Source: Xenococcaceae cyanobacterium MO_188.B19
Lineage (GTDB): Bacteria > Cyanobacteriota > Cyanobacteriia > Cyanobacteriales > Xenococcaceae
DNA: 42,535 bases
Assembly: GCA_030065715.1 (NCBI GenBank)
Contig: JASJDF010000003.1
Coordinates: 1-42,535 of the forward strand
Direction of reading: 5' to 3'
The stretch's first letter is position 1. Each line of letters opens with the position of its first letter. The notes beneath the pieces are model-generated. The model saw nothing but the letters and a program-made list of their open reading frames with translations, did not search any database and had not been told where the DNA came from. Positions 19,272 through 31,256 of the stretch are shown in pieces. A program made the translations under genes and the position numbers.

Positions 19272-19829
19272 ATGAAAAATATATTTTGGTTATTAGTATT
19301 CTGGTTTTTGTCAACAGGTTTTTCTGTTAATGCTCAAAGTCCTAGTGAAGATTTTTGTAAAACATTCCCCTTAAATTCTAGATGTAAAGAAAAAAATTCT
19401 AATTCTAGAACTAACATTAGTAGTTCTAGTAACAATGAAATTGTTGAGAACTTAACTATAGAAAAAGTTGAAAGATATTTAAGAGAATTAGGATATCTTA
19501 ATCTCAAGAGAGACAACGAATATACTTTATCTTTTTTTATTAAAGGACGACCCTGTTTTATTGTTATCGCGTCTAATGGTAAAGGAATGGTTCTTTCTTC
19601 TGCTTATCCTCAAGATAAAAAGGCAAGTTTAGAAGCTATCAATGATTGGAATAAAAGTTTTCGGTATTCTTTTGCTTATATTTGGACAACATCAAACAAT
19701 AAACAATCTATCTTTTTCCAAACCAATCTGACTGTTACAGGTGGTGTGACGGAAACACGAATTAAAAACTTTTTTGTACTCCATAGTGATTATCAAACAC
19801 GTTTTACTAAATATCTTGATAGCCTTTAA
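19272..19829 (+). CDS. Exported YbjN-like protein
   Basis: ATG at 19272 (ORF track uses TTG 19251); MKNIFWLLVFWFLSTGFSVNAQ signal peptide; FCKTFPLNSRC; YbjN-like YLRELGYLNLKRDNEYTLSFFIKGRPCFIVI. Confidence 0.55.
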   Translation: MKNIFWLLVFWFLSTGFSVNAQSPSEDFCKTFPLNSRCKEKNSNSRTNISSSSNNEIVENLTIEKVERYLRELGYLNLKRDNEYTLSFFIKGRPCFIVIASNGKGMVLSSAYPQDKKASLEAINDWNKSFRYSFAYIWTTSNNKQSIFFQTNLTVTGGVTETRIKNFFVLHSDYQTRFTKYLDSL

Positions 19830-19833
19830 AACC

Positions 19834-19854
19834 AGGGTGGGGATTGCCCACCCT
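19834..19854. terminator. Hairpin between convergent genes
   Basis: AGGGTGGG-GATTG-CCCACCCT, 8-bp perfect arms. Confidence 0.5.
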
Positions 19855-19860
19855 CGGATA

Positions 19861-22674
19861 TTAAACTGCTTGAGGTTGCTGTTTGGGTTGGAATTGGAAG
19901 AGAGAATAAACTACATTACGACGAATATCGCTCATCATCTCTAGGAACATTTCATAACCCTCTTGTTTGTATTCAATAAGAGGGTCTTTTTGTCCATAAC
20001 CTCGCAAACCGATAGACTCTCTTAGTCCGTCCATAGTTTGGAGGTGTTCGCGCCACAGAGTATCAATTTGTTGGAGAATAAAGAATCTTTCCGCTTGACG
20101 CATCAATCCTGGTTGCATACTGTCAACTTGATTTTCTTTGAGGTCATAGGCTTTGCGGACTTCTTCGTGGAGGAAGGTTTTAATTTCCCCGACGGTCATA
20201 TCTTCGAGATGAACTGGTTCTAAGTCTTCTAGGAGATAGATAAATTCTTTGACCTTATCTACCATCTTGTCTAGTTTCCACTCTTCGGGAGGTAGTTCGG
20301 GATTGATATAAGCGTCCACGATTTCACTCATGGTTTTTTCCGCATACTCAATTACTTGTTCTTTGAGGTCTAATCCTTCTAAAACTCGACGACGTTCCGC
20401 ATAGATAGCACGACGCTGATTATTCATTACCTCGTCATATTCAAATACCTGTTTCCTGGTGTCATAGTAGAAAGTTTCTACTTTCTTTTGCGCTCCTTCT
20501 AAAGAGTTAGTAAGCATTTTAGATTCGATCGGCATATCATCTTCAACCCGCATCATTTCCATGAGTCTGCCAACGCGATCGCCACCAAAAATCCGTAACA
20601 GATTATCTTCTAAACTCAGGAAAAACCTGGTGGAGCCTGGGTCACCTTGTCTTCCTGCTCTACCCCGCAATTGGTTATCAATACGACGGGATTCATGACG
20701 CTCTGTACCAACTACATGGAGTCCTCCCAGTTCAATTACTTCATCATGTTCTTGATCGGTAAGATCTTCGTATTCTTTTCTGATTGCTTTATATACTTCC
20801 CTGAGCTTTATGAGTACTGGGTCTTCTACTGGTGCGTTTTCTGCTGCGATCGCAATTTTTTCTTCCGCTTCTAGTTCAGGAATACTTTGTTCTCCATATT
20901 CTTTCGCTGCAAACTTAACTGCTTCTTTAAGCATTTTTTCGGTTCCAGCGGATAGTTTGGTGGGGAAAATATCAGCAGAAGCAGACCAAGTTTTCTTTTT
21001 CTGATTTGCACCAGGAGCAAACCCTTGAGGAGCTTTCTTTCCGCCATTCAATTGGGGTACACCAGCCATCAGGCTATCATCATCAGGAATGGCAATTTTA
21101 GGCATAAAATACTCTCGTATTTTTAACCTTGCCATATAGTCCGCATTCCCCCCCAAAATAATATCCGTACCACGACCAGCCATGTTAGTAGCAATGGTTA
21201 CAGAGCCTTTCCGTCCTGCTTGAGCAACAATTTCTGATTCCCTTTCCACGTTTTCAGGACGAGCGTTGAGGAGGTTGTGGGGAATTTTTCTTTCTTGGAG
21301 CAGAGAAGAGAGTAACTCTGATTTTTCTACACTAGTTGTACCGACTAGTACTGGGCGACCAAGTTCGTGCATTTCGGTACAATCTTCTGCTACCGCTTGC
21401 CATTTACCAATTTCTTTGCGATAAACCGCATCAGGTAAATCATACCTTCTTGACTTAAGATTGGTGGGAATAATTGTTACTTGTAAGTTATATACTTTCT
21501 CAAACTCTGTTTCTTCCGTTTTAGCAGTTCCTGTCATCCCTGCCAATGTAGGATAGAGCAAGAAAAAGTTTTGATAGGTAATACTGGCTAAAGTTTGAGT
21601 TTCTTTTTGAATTGGCACATTTTCTTTCGCTTCAATGGCTTGGTGTAAACCATCACTCCAACGCCTTCCAGCCATTACCCTACCAGTAAACTCGTCAACG
21701 ATGACAATTTCATCATTGCGAACCATATAGTTAACATCTTTGGTAAATAATTCTTTGGCTTTAAGAGCATTAAAGATATAGTGCGCCCAAGGATTTTCGC
21801 GATCAAATAAATCCGTTACTCCCAAGAGTTTTTCGGCTGTTTCAAACCCTTCATCACTCATCAAAACATTACGAGCTTTTTCATCTACCTCATAATCCCC
21901 TGGACCATCTTCTACTTCTTGTTTAACTAATTTTTCGGCAATTTCTGCTGCTTGGAGATATTTCTCAGTAGGGCGTTCAATCTGTCCAGAGATAATTAAA
22001 GGAGTTCTCGCTTCATCAATTAATACTGAGTCAACCTCATCAATAACACAGTAATTGAAAGGACGCTGTACTACTTCCTCCATTACTGTTGCCATATTAT
22101 CCCGCAAGTAGTCAAAGCCTAACTCACTGTTGGTGGTGTAGGTAATATCACAGGCATAGTTTTTCTTTCTTTCAGCAGGACTCATTCCTCCTTGAATTAG
22201 TCCTACCGTTAAGCCCAAAAAGCGGTGAACTTGTCCCATCCATTCCGCGTCCCTTCTAGCCAGGTAGTCATTGACTGTAACAACATGAACCCCTAAACCA
22301 GTCAACCCATTGAGATAAGCAGGAAGAGTACAGACTAGGGTTTTTCCTTCCCCTGTTTTCATCTCTGCTATTTGTCCCTTGTGAAGAACAATACCACCTA
22401 GGAGTTGTACGTCATAGTGACGCATTCCTAACACCCGCACACCTGCTTCCCTAACTACGGCAAAAGCTTCTGGGAGAATTTCCTCAAGAATATCGTTTCT
22501 TTCTTCTCTGTTTTTCGCCTTGTCTAGTAAAGCTCTAAATTCCGCAGTTTTACCTCTTAATTCTTCATCTGATAGCTTTTGAATATCTTCTTCTAACAGA
22601 TTGATTTCTGCTACTAGAGGTTGGAATTTTTTTAATTTACGGGCATTAGGATCGCCTAGGAGTTTCTTAAACAT
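19861..22674 (-). CDS. secA: Preprotein translocase ATPase SecA
   Basis: [97 protein letters not shown]. Confidence 0.98.
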   Translation of the reverse strand: MFKKLLGDPNARKLKKFQPLVAEINLLEEDIQKLSDEELRGKTAEFRALLDKAKNREERNDILEEILPEAFAVVREAGVRVLGMRHYDVQLLGGIVLHKGQIAEMKTGEGKTLVCTLPAYLNGLTGLGVHVVTVNDYLARRDAEWMGQVHRFLGLTVGLIQGGMSPAERKKNYACDITYTTNSELGFDYLRDNMATVMEEVVQRPFNYCVIDEVDSVLIDEARTPLIISGQIERPTEKYLQAAEIAEKLVKQEVEDGPGDYEVDEKARNVLMSDEGFETAEKLLGVTDLFDRENPWAHYIFNALKAKELFTKDVNYMVRNDEIVIVDEFTGRVMAGRRWSDGLHQAIEAKENVPIQKETQTLASITYQNFFLLYPTLAGMTGTAKTEETEFEKVYNLQVTIIPTNLKSRRYDLPDAVYRKEIGKWQAVAEDCTEMHELGRPVLVGTTSVEKSELLSSLLQERKIPHNLLNARPENVERESEIVAQAGRKGSVTIATNMAGRGTDIILGGNADYMARLKIREYFMPKIAIPDDDSLMAGVPQLNGGKKAPQGFAPGANQKKKTWSASADIFPTKLSAGTEKMLKEAVKFAAKEYGEQSIPELEAEEKIAIAAENAPVEDPVLIKLREVYKAIRKEYEDLTDQEHDEVIELGGLHVVGTERHESRRIDNQLRGRAGRQGDPGSTRFFLSLEDNLLRIFGGDRVGRLMEMMRVEDDMPIESKMLTNSLEGAQKKVETFYYDTRKQVFEYDEVMNNQRRAIYAERRRVLEGLDLKEQVIEYAEKTMSEIVDAYINPELPPEEWKLDKMVDKVKEFIYLLEDLEPVHLEDMTVGEIKTFLHEEVRKAYDLKENQVDSMQPGLMRQAERFFILQQIDTLWREHLQTMDGLRESIGLRGYGQKDPLIEYKQEGYEMFLEMMSDIRRNVVYSLFQFQPKQQPQAV

Positions 22675-23191
22675 AATAAATCTATTTTTAGAATTATCTC
22701 TGTATTCTGATCTATTTAGGATTTTGTCATGGGAGTTTGGATTAAGTTTACCTCAACATCAGGTAGCTCTCTGTAGATGAAACAGTAAAGTAGCGCAATG
22801 GTTGGTAATATTTATTAACTCTTAACAGGATTTTACCATTTTGCCTTCTTCTCAATTAATGCTAGATGGAATAGTAGAGTTACGGATATCTCTAATAGAA
22901 TTTTTGACGTTTAGCCCTTTAGGAATCCCTCCCCTAAGTCTCCGCGTCAATCATCTGTAGTCAACCTAAATGAAAACAGGATAGAAAACAGGATAACTAT
23001 AAGAGAGGAAAAGGTGGATATTTTATCTGTAGCAAATGCTTAGTGATTTGATATTAGTTACACTTGTTTCCAAATCTAAGCAGAGGGTCATCTGTCTTGA
23101 AGCGTTTAATTTTTTTTAAAACGTGGGTATCCATCCCCCCTTAAATTACATTCAGAAAAATCAAGACCTAACATCATAAGTTGAGGTTCAA

Positions 23192-24625
23192 CTAAAACTC
23201 GAAACTCTCTTTTCCCACTCCTTCATGAACAGTTTTTACCCATTTTAGACGTTTGGGGCGTACCGACATTCTAGCAGTGATACTGGGCATAACAATTTGC
23301 CAGTGAAGCATATAAATCATACCTCTAATAACTTGTCCCAAAGTTTTAAGTACTGACAGCGGGGTTAGGTTTTCTTCAGTCGCTCTAATTTGGATCAACC
23401 CTCTAAACATACTGATAAATACCATAGACAATAGTACCCCAGTCAAGGGAGCAAGCACTGGTAACCTGTGGCGAGTCACCATCATCAAGAAATCGGGAAT
23501 AGTCGCAGGGGGTAAAATATATTGAAATAGGGCAAAGCAAAGCAAATCAATTCTTTTATTGAAACCCATAGGGCTACTGAAAATATAACGCCAGTAATCC
23601 AAATAACGTTGATAGCCTCCTTCTGCCCAACGATTGCGCTGATGCCATAATGCAACTGGGTTAGTTACTCCTTCTTCTCTAACTGAAGGGGTTAGCAAAA
23701 AGCCAATTTTCCAATTATCTAGATGAAGACGGATGGTTAAATCTAAATCATCAGTAATAGTTTCTTCGTTCCAACCACCACAACTTCTTAAAGCATCACG
23801 ACGCACAAATTGTCCATTACCTCGTAATTCCCCAATCCCATCCACTGCAATGCGCTGCTGTTGAAAATAGCCATCTAGAGCCATTTCTGCTGCTTGTCCT
23901 TTTGTCCAGAAGTTTTCAGATTCATTAGAAACAGCTTTTCTTACCTGTACTGCTCCGATTTCCGCTTGGTCAAACATGGGGACAACTCGACGCAATAAAT
24001 CCCTTTCTACATGGGCATCTGCATCAAAGACTGCGATGATCTCACCTTTGGTATGGGGTAATACTTGATTTAATGCTCCCGATTTGCCACCAGTAGCAGC
24101 AGCAGAACGATGGACTACTCGTAGTTGGGGGTATTCCAAAGCCAGATTATCGAGTATTTCTGGGGTTTTATCAGTACTGCGGTCATCTATTGCCCAAATT
24201 TCATACTTGTCTTGAGGATAATCTAGATTGCACAGAGTTCTGAGAGAGTCTGCAATAACGGCTTCTTCGTTTTTAGCAGCCATGAGGAGGGAAACAACAG
24301 GAGCAGATTCTAGATTTGCTTCTGACAATTGCGCTGGAGGTTTCTCTAGGGGGGCAAAGGAAAATCTTACAATATGAATTCCTAGCAATGAGGTTAAGCC
24401 AATAATTAGCCAGTAACCCCAAGAAACTAGATGGAGTGTAATTACTGCAATCCAAATTGTCATAAGAACTAGGGCAGCTTTTTTTCTCCTTCCTGCTGAT
24501 CCTTGAAAAAAATCACTTCTAAACTCTTCTTCTTCAGCTTCTGAATCGGATAATTCTGCTAAAAAAGAGCCTAGAGGATCAAAATTTCCCGTGGATTCGC
24601 TTTCTTCCCAATGGTTATCTGACAT
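23192..24625 (-). CDS. mgdA: Membrane glycosyltransferase family 2, probable beta-monoglucosyldiacylglycerol synthase
   Basis: 477 aa; APVVSLLMAAKNEEAVIADSLRTL, AVFDADAHVERD, GNGQFVRRDALRSCGGWNEETITDDLDL, HQRNRWAEGGYQRY; C-terminal TMs. Size and layout fit Synechocystis Sll1377. Confidence 0.7.
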   Translation of the reverse strand: MSDNHWEESESTGNFDPLGSFLAELSDSEAEEEEFRSDFFQGSAGRRKKAALVLMTIWIAVITLHLVSWGYWLIIGLTSLLGIHIVRFSFAPLEKPPAQLSEANLESAPVVSLLMAAKNEEAVIADSLRTLCNLDYPQDKYEIWAIDDRSTDKTPEILDNLALEYPQLRVVHRSAAATGGKSGALNQVLPHTKGEIIAVFDADAHVERDLLRRVVPMFDQAEIGAVQVRKAVSNESENFWTKGQAAEMALDGYFQQQRIAVDGIGELRGNGQFVRRDALRSCGGWNEETITDDLDLTIRLHLDNWKIGFLLTPSVREEGVTNPVALWHQRNRWAEGGYQRYLDYWRYIFSSPMGFNKRIDLLCFALFQYILPPATIPDFLMMVTRHRLPVLAPLTGVLLSMVFISMFRGLIQIRATEENLTPLSVLKTLGQVIRGMIYMLHWQIVMPSITARMSVRPKRLKWVKTVHEGVGKESFEF

Positions 24626-24776
24626 AATTATTTCTAGATATTCTCGTCTGAATAGTGCTTCTAGGAAATGAACAATGTTTTAATTGTATCTGAGTTTATG
24701 AAATATTAATTTTTTTTGCTGATTTTTAATACTTGATAGTGGTTGCGATTACTAATTCTAATTATATATAGTCTTA

Positions 24777-24796
24777 TGTAACCAAAAATGGTTACA
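24777..24796. promoter_or_regulatory. Palindrome in divergent promoter region
   Basis: TGTAACCA-AAAA-TGGTTACA, 8-bp perfect arms, 64 bp upstream of the 24860 start. Confidence 0.4.
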
Positions 24797-24859
24797 TTAA
24801 GGCTAAAATCTGCTATTTAAAAAACTTAAACATAATTAAGATAACTATTATCAAGATAA

Positions 24860-26080
24860 ATGATACAGACTATTTATTGGGGATTGGCGATCGCGTTAGG
24901 TTCGGTGTTATGGGTAGAATTAGTCAGGGATATATACCATGCCCTAGCCCATGTGTGGCAACCGTTATACCGTCTTCACTCATGGCATCATCGGGTGTTT
25001 CGTCCCGATTTATCCGTAGCTAATGAAACTATTTACCGTCAAGCTCATTGGTATAATGATGTGCCAGAAGCTTTGGTAATGTTGCTGTTTAGCTTTCTAG
25101 CTTACGGTGTAGTTTATACTTGGGACTTATCTCCTCAGTGGGCATCTTTTGCTGGTACGGCATATACTTTAGGTTTTTTGGCTACTGCGATCGCTAGAGG
25201 CTTGGGAATCCCCTATGTTGATGAAATAACTGATATTACTCACCGTCAGGGAGAATTTACTAGCTTACCTGCAAAATTATTTGTCAACCGCACTTATCAC
25301 TGGCGACATCATTTTGATAATCAGAATGCTTACTTCTGCGGGACTCTGACGCTAATGGATAAAGTAATGGGTACAGCTCTATCTTTAAAAGGGAAAAAAA
25401 TTGCGGTTACTGGTGCATCTGGTACTTTAGGCACTGCCCTATTAAAACAACTCCATCTCAAAGGTGCAAAAATTACAGCCCTCACTTCTTCTAGTAATAG
25501 TATCGAGCTGGATCTAGAAGGAGAAAAATTACCAGTAAAAACTATATCCTGGCAAACTGGAAAAGAAGCAGAGTTAGCAAAAATTTTAGAAAAAATTGAT
25601 ATTTTAATTATCAATCATGGGATAAATGTCCATGAATCAAGGAATGATGATGCGATTTCAAAATCTTATGAAATTAATACTTTTTCTGCTTGGAAATTAA
25701 TGGAAACTTTTTTGACTACCGTTAAGACCAATAAAGATATTGCCACTAAAGAAGTGTGGATAAATACATCGGAAGCAGAAGTGAATCCAGCTTTTAGTCC
25801 TCTTTATGAACTAAGTAAAAGAACTTTAGGAGACTTAGTAAGTTTACGCCGTCTGGATGCTCCTTGTGTGGTTCGCAAACTGATTTTAGGTCCTTTTAAA
25901 AGTAATCTTAATCCTGTTGGTGTTATGTCTGCGGAGTGGGTGGCAAAACAAATAGTTAATCTTGCTCAACGGGATATTCGTAATATTATTGTTACAATTA
26001 ATCCCATAACTTTTATTTTATTTCCCATTAAAGAATTTTTAGTAACAAGCTACTTTAAACTTTTTACCAGAAGAAAATAA
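24860..26080 (+). CDS. Bifunctional sterol desaturase / short-chain dehydrogenase
   Basis: His boxes HSWHHRVFRPD and HWRHHFDNQNAYFCG; C-terminal Rossmann KKIAVTGASGTLGTALLKQL. Confidence 0.88.
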   Translation: MIQTIYWGLAIALGSVLWVELVRDIYHALAHVWQPLYRLHSWHHRVFRPDLSVANETIYRQAHWYNDVPEALVMLLFSFLAYGVVYTWDLSPQWASFAGTAYTLGFLATAIARGLGIPYVDEITDITHRQGEFTSLPAKLFVNRTYHWRHHFDNQNAYFCGTLTLMDKVMGTALSLKGKKIAVTGASGTLGTALLKQLHLKGAKITALTSSSNSIELDLEGEKLPVKTISWQTGKEAELAKILEKIDILIINHGINVHESRNDDAISKSYEINTFSAWKLMETFLTTVKTNKDIATKEVWINTSEAEVNPAFSPLYELSKRTLGDLVSLRRLDAPCVVRKLILGPFKSNLNPVGVMSAEWVAKQIVNLAQRDIRNIIVTINPITFILFPIKEFLVTSYFKLFTRRK

Positions 26081-26081
26081 C

Positions 26082-27110
26082 CTAAATTAATTGTAGAACT
26101 GCTTGATTGCGACCTAGTTTTTTAGCTTTGTAAAGAGCTTGATCGGCAATTGTCAGTAATTCACCGGTACTCTGATCAGAGTTGGGAATAGTAGAACTAA
26201 CTCCCAAACTAATGGTGACTACATCACTGATCTGAGAATAAGGGTGATCTAACTTGAGAGCTTGTACTGTTTGACGAATATTATTAGCTACTTTTAATGC
26301 TCCCTCAGAATTAGTGTTTGGTAAGACAACTACGAATTCTTCTCCGCCGTAACGAGCTACTAAATCAGCGGGGCGTCTTATTTGACTGGAAATACCCTGG
26401 GCTACTTTTTGTAGGCAAATATCTCCTGCTTGATGACCAAAATTATCATTGTAAAGTTTAAAGTAATCAATATCACATAAAATAATGCTTATTGATGACT
26501 TTTCCCGACGCATTCTTTTCCATTCCTGGGCTAAAAAATTTTCAAAATGATAACGATTTGCCAGTTGAGTTAAACTATCGACAGTTGCCAAAGTCTGAAG
26601 TTTTTGATTGATCTTGGCTAATTCATTTTCTGCTGCACTACGAGAGTGAATTTCTTGTTGGAGTTGCAGATTAATTCTCTCTAATTCTCGATTTTTTGTT
26701 TCTAATGTTTCCTGAAGACGACGAATAGACAATTGATTTTCGATTCTTGCGGAAACTTCTTCTATTTGAAAAGGTTTAGTAATATAGTCACTAGCTCCAT
26801 AACGAAAAGCTTTAACTTTGTCTAAAGTTTGATCCAGAGCACTAACAAAAATAATTGGGACTTGTTTAGTTTGAGGGTTAGCTTTAAGTTTTTTACATAC
26901 TTCATAACCATCAATATTGGGCATATTAATATCTAGTAAAATAATGTCGGGAGTAACCGCATAAGCTGCACGAATACCCAAATCTCCATTAATTGCTTTG
27001 CGCACAGTGTAACCTTTCTTAGTTAACATTACTGAAAGCAATCTCAAGTTTTCTGGTCGATCGTCAATTACTAAAATATTCCCTTGACAGGATATATTGT
27101 CCTCTAACAT
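26082..27110 (-). CDS. Response regulator with GGDEF domain (REC-diguanylate cyclase)
   Basis: REC DIILLDINMPNIDGYEV and K in YITKPFQ; GGEEF active site (RYGGEEFVVVLPNT) with upstream RPAD I-site. Confidence 0.95.
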   Translation of the reverse strand: MLEDNISCQGNILVIDDRPENLRLLSVMLTKKGYTVRKAINGDLGIRAAYAVTPDIILLDINMPNIDGYEVCKKLKANPQTKQVPIIFVSALDQTLDKVKAFRYGASDYITKPFQIEEVSARIENQLSIRRLQETLETKNRELERINLQLQQEIHSRSAAENELAKINQKLQTLATVDSLTQLANRYHFENFLAQEWKRMRREKSSISIILCDIDYFKLYNDNFGHQAGDICLQKVAQGISSQIRRPADLVARYGGEEFVVVLPNTNSEGALKVANNIRQTVQALKLDHPYSQISDVVTISLGVSSTIPNSDQSTGELLTIADQALYKAKKLGRNQAVLQLI

Positions 27111-27143
27111 TGTTAATAAACTTTAGGTAATCAAAATAAATAA

Positions 27144-30100
27144 TTAAATTTTGGACTTAAGTAAGTCAGAGGTAGTGTTAATGATTGGTTCTAGGGCAAA
27201 ATTATGAACCATTTCGCTTAAGCAATCGGCTAACTTATGATAAGGCTGAGGTATTTGATGAATTAAATCATAAATTTCTTGATCATTAGCAGCGATCGCA
27301 GCATAGTTTAATTGTTGCAACCATTCTTCAGACATTAGAGATAATTCTGTTAGTTTGTGAGACAACTTTGCCGAGTTTGAGGACAACTCATCGTCATGTC
27401 CAGTATGAGAGGATTTACTCTCTACGTCAACAGAATCCTTGGGGATTTTTTTGTCAGACAAATATTGATTTTCGTCGATTCCGCAATCCTTTTGCAACTG
27501 TGCTGCTTCATCCCAATCGACTTGAATACAAACAACAAAAGTAGTTCCAACTCCTACTGTACTTTCAACTTCTAGGGATCCTCCTAGGAGTTGGACTAAA
27601 CTATGACTAATTGCTAATCCCAATCCTGTACCACCACCAGAATTTTTACCTGTTTGGGTTTGTACAAAAGGTTGGAATAAATTATCTAACTCAGCTTCAG
27701 CAATTCCTGCACCAGTATCTCGAATTTGGAAAATTATTGATTCTGGTTCTTTGTAATCCACTATGAGAGAAACACTACCTCTGGTAGTAAATTTGATGGC
27801 ATTACTCAGTAAGTTCATCAATATTTGGCGCACTTTTCCCATATCAGTTGCAATCAACAGGGGAACCTGAGGAGCAATTTGTACATTTAGTTCTAAATCT
27901 TTGGCTTTAGCTTCGATATAAAACATTTCTTGCAAATTAGTCACAAGTTTATCGAGAGAAAAATATTCAGAATAAACTTCCATTTTTCCCGCTTCAATTT
28001 TGGAAATATCCAAAATGTTATTAATTAATCCCAGCAGATGCAATCCATTATTGTTGATAATTTCTAAATATTCTTCTTGAGTACTATCCAAATTACTATC
28101 TCCAATCATCAGTTGGCTAAAGCCTAAAATTGCATTGAGGGGAGTTCTTAATTCATGGCTCATATTAGCAATAAATTGGCTTTTTGCTTGGTTAGCCACC
28201 TCTGATCTGCGTTTAGCTTTAGCTAAAGCCAAGTTACTAAAATGTAGGTCATATCTTTGCTGAGTTTCTGTTTCTAGGAGTTTAGCTTGAGCGATCGCGA
28301 TACCGACTTGGGCTGCTACTGCTTCTAGCAACTGGATTTCCCCTTCTGTCCATTCTCTGTGGCGATCGCATTGAAGTAAAAAGATAATTCCGTTAGGTTT
28401 TCCTTGATAAGAAGTTCTAACGGCTAAAATCGACTTAATTTCCATTGCTTGACATATCGGTTGTTCCCCTTTTAGCAATGGTTCTTGATAAATATCATTA
28501 GTTGGAATAGGTTCGTCTTGTTCTAAAAGCTTTTCAATATAAGCGTTACCCTTCACGGAGATCTCAATTTGAGTAAGGGGTAGTAAGCTGTCTTTATAAT
28601 ATTCAGCCACTACAGGGATCGAATCTACGCTATCGTTAATGTAATTATGAATTAGACAACGAGAAACATCAAAGTTACAACCTACTTGAGTTACAGTGGT
28701 CTGGAAAATTTGTTTTTTATCTAAACTAGAGCGAATTTTTTGAACAATACTTTCTAAAAGTATAGCTTTTTGTATTTGTTGTTCGAGACTTTTTTCAGCT
28801 TTCTTTCTTTCTAGTTCTACGCCTAATCTACCAATAAAAATTTTTAAAATTAATTCTTCTTCTGGGGTAGGGGGAGGCATTGTATCAGTATCTATAACAG
28901 CAATATATCCAATGATTCTGCCATTGCTATCAGTAGCGCACATTCCCCAATAACTTTCTGCTGCCAAGTCTACTAAAATTTGATCTTTAGGAAAGGAATC
29001 TCTTAAAGCATAAAATTGTTGATATTTTCCTTCTTGTATTAGTTTTTCACAAGGAGTTCCTGCTAAAGGATATTGAAAATTGTGAATAAAAGTCTTATTA
29101 ACTAAGAATGCTAAACTCTTAGCATAAATCCGATTTGGTTCTATTATTTCTGAAACTAGAATATGAGCGGAATTAAAAATTTCTCCTAAGTGGAAAGCGC
29201 AGGCTGTAAAAAATTCTTCTTTAATATTGCTAACTGTTCCTGCAACAATTTTTCTTAGAGTAATTTCTCGTTGTTTGATTTGTTTAATAGTTATTTGATG
29301 TTCTAGCCACAAAACTAATGCATTAGTTGCTGCTACTAGTAAGTTAACTTCTGATTTATTCCAGGCTTTTCCTGAAACACAATTGTCAAAGCCAATAAAA
29401 CCCCACAAATCGTTTTTAACTATAATAGGTAAAATTAGGATAGCTAAAATATTTTTGGATTTTAAAAATTTTTGTGCTTCTAGCTCGAAATCAGTGGCAC
29501 TCTTATTGATAATTTCTTGATTTAATAAAGGCTTTGCATAGCAAGGAAGTAGCTTATCAAAAGATAAATTTTGTAACTCAAGATTATTGATTTCTGGCTC
29601 AATTCCCATAGCACAATATTCTGCTTTTTGGCTAATTAATAACTTAGAGTAGTTATCAAAATGCTTTTTGAATAGATAAACTCTACTTGCTCCTGAAGCT
29701 TCTCCTAAATGCTTTAAGATAATATTATAATCTAAATCTTTTTCTTCAGAAGACAATAAAATATTTTGAATTGATACTAAAGCTATTAAATAAGAATTGT
29801 GTTGTAGTGAATCTAAATTAATCTGTGATTGTTTTCTTTTTGCTATTTGCTCTTGATATTTTTGAATATTAATCAATGAGATCGCTATCTGCTGGGCAAT
29901 AATTTCTAAAAAATCTTTAATTTCTTTGGTAAAGCCATCTTGATTTTGATAATTTTCCAGATAAATAAAGCCTAACTTAATCTTATTATCTTTGAGGGGG
30001 CAAATAATAAAGTTTTCAGGATGATATTTTTGTAAATAATAATCTTCCTGCCAAGCTTTTGGGAACTTGATTTTTTCCCAAAAAATAATCTCTTTATTTT

Positions 30101-30425
30101 CTATTATGATACTAATCGGAACTTCTTTTTTAGCTTCATCAATACTGATCTGATTAAGATTAATATCGCTTTCTTGATCCCTTGCCTTCAATATACTAGC
30201 TATGGTAAAAAAGTTAGCTGCATTTTCTAGAAGCACCACAATTCTAGTTACTACTAGATACCGATCTATGATTTTCCATAGAACAGTAACAAGTTGCTCT
30301 GGTTCTACTTCCCTGGATAATAATTGAATTTCTTTTATAAGATCAATATCTAGCATTACAGTTCGTTGAAAGAAAGTCAGAACCGCGCTCTTGAGGGCTA
30401 ATATGTTCATCAGGAACTCAAGCAT
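27144..30425 (-). CDS. Multi-GAF sensor histidine kinase
   Basis: GAF-like repeats; H-box [24 protein letters not shown]-box [38 protein letters not shown]. Confidence 0.95.
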   Translation of the reverse strand: MLEFLMNILALKSAVLTFFQRTVMLDIDLIKEIQLLSREVEPEQLVTVLWKIIDRYLVVTRIVVLLENAANFFTIASILKARDQESDINLNQISIDEAKKEVPISIIIENKEIIFWEKIKFPKAWQEDYYLQKYHPENFIICPLKDNKIKLGFIYLENYQNQDGFTKEIKDFLEIIAQQIAISLINIQKYQEQIAKRKQSQINLDSLQHNSYLIALVSIQNILLSSEEKDLDYNIILKHLGEASGASRVYLFKKHFDNYSKLLISQKAEYCAMGIEPEINNLELQNLSFDKLLPCYAKPLLNQEIINKSATDFELEAQKFLKSKNILAILILPIIVKNDLWGFIGFDNCVSGKAWNKSEVNLLVAATNALVLWLEHQITIKQIKQREITLRKIVAGTVSNIKEEFFTACAFHLGEIFNSAHILVSEIIEPNRIYAKSLAFLVNKTFIHNFQYPLAGTPCEKLIQEGKYQQFYALRDSFPKDQILVDLAAESYWGMCATDSNGRIIGYIAVIDTDTMPPPTPEEELILKIFIGRLGVELERKKAEKSLEQQIQKAILLESIVQKIRSSLDKKQIFQTTVTQVGCNFDVSRCLIHNYINDSVDSIPVVAEYYKDSLLPLTQIEISVKGNAYIEKLLEQDEPIPTNDIYQEPLLKGEQPICQAMEIKSILAVRTSYQGKPNGIIFLLQCDRHREWTEGEIQLLEAVAAQVGIAIAQAKLLETETQQRYDLHFSNLALAKAKRRSEVANQAKSQFIANMSHELRTPLNAILGFSQLMIGDSNLDSTQEEYLEIINNNGLHLLGLINNILDISKIEAGKMEVYSEYFSLDKLVTNLQEMFYIEAKAKDLELNVQIAPQVPLLIATDMGKVRQILMNLLSNAIKFTTRGSVSLIVDYKEPESIIFQIRDTGAGIAEAELDNLFQPFVQTQTGKNSGGGTGLGLAISHSLVQLLGGSLEVESTVGVGTTFVVCIQVDWDEAAQLQKDCGIDENQYLSDKKIPKDSVDVESKSSHTGHDDELSSNSAKLSHKLTELSLMSEEWLQQLNYAAIAANDQEIYDLIHQIPQPYHKLADCLSEMVHNFALEPIINTTSDLLKSKI

Positions 30426-30563
30426 GTTTCGCGGTTAATTTCGCTTACACTAAATATATTGTTCCCGACTCCTATGCTTAAATCATCAGCAATTATGATG
30501 ACTTTTTAAGGGTAAAATGTATTAAAAACATAAAGTAATCTGCTTTGATAAAGGCAGAGTTTC

Positions 30564-31244
30564 GTGACCTTGACTGAAAAATTAAACTATAAAAAGTTGA
30601 AGAAAAGCGTGAAGACTATTGCTGTTATTGATTACGATATGGGGAATCTCCACTCCGCCTGTAAAGGTTTAGAAAAAGCGGGCGCAACTCCTCAAATAAC
30701 TGATTCTCCTCAAGATATTGCTCAAGCAGATGCAGTAGTCTTACCAGGGGTCGGGGCATTTGATCCTGCCATACAGCATATAAGAGCGCGTCATCTCGAA
30801 GCACCCATCAAAAATGCGATCGCATCAGGCAAGCCTTTTTTGGGTATTTGTTTGGGTTTACAAATTCTTTTTGATGCTTCTGAAGAAGGTACGGAGAAAG
30901 GGTTAGGTATTATTCCTGGTATGGTAAAAAAGTTTGATTTTGAGCCAGGAATTACCATTCCTCATATGGGTTGGAATCAGTTAGAATTCTCTCAACCCGA
31001 TCATCCTCTATGGCAAAATTTACCCCATAATCCCTATGTATATTTTGTCCACTCCTATTATGTAGAGCCTCAAAATGCTGCTGTCAATGCTGCGATGGTG
31101 ACTCATGGTTCTCAAACGGTAACTGCTGCGATCGCGTATAATAATCTTATGGCGGTACAGTTTCATCCTGAAAAATCATCTGACTATGGGTTACAAATTC
31201 TTTCTAATTTTGTGACTTTAGTTAATAGTAAAATTGCAGTTTAA
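30564..31244 (+). CDS. hisH: Imidazole glycerol phosphate synthase subunit HisH
   Basis: IAVIDYDMGNLHSACKGLEKAGA, PFLGICLGLQILFDASEEG, YFVHSYYV, AVQFHPEKS. GTG start. Confidence 0.96.
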   Translation: MTLTEKLNYKKLKKSVKTIAVIDYDMGNLHSACKGLEKAGATPQITDSPQDIAQADAVVLPGVGAFDPAIQHIRARHLEAPIKNAIASGKPFLGICLGLQILFDASEEGTEKGLGIIPGMVKKFDFEPGITIPHMGWNQLEFSQPDHPLWQNLPHNPYVYFVHSYYVEPQNAAVNAAMVTHGSQTVTAAIAYNNLMAVQFHPEKSSDYGLQILSNFVTLVNSKIAV

Positions 31245-31256
31245 TTAGACTATAAA

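Noticed and set aside
18886-19516. ORFs 18886-19176 (+) and 19334-19516 (-)
   Set aside because: Antisense to the glycosyltransferase and YbjN-like genes.
20038-21004. Three plus-strand ORFs within secA
   Set aside because: Antisense shadows of a well-conserved gene.
24273-25614. ORFs 24273-24455 (-) and 25330-25614 (-)
   Set aside because: Overlap the mgdA-like and desaturase/SDR genes in other frames.
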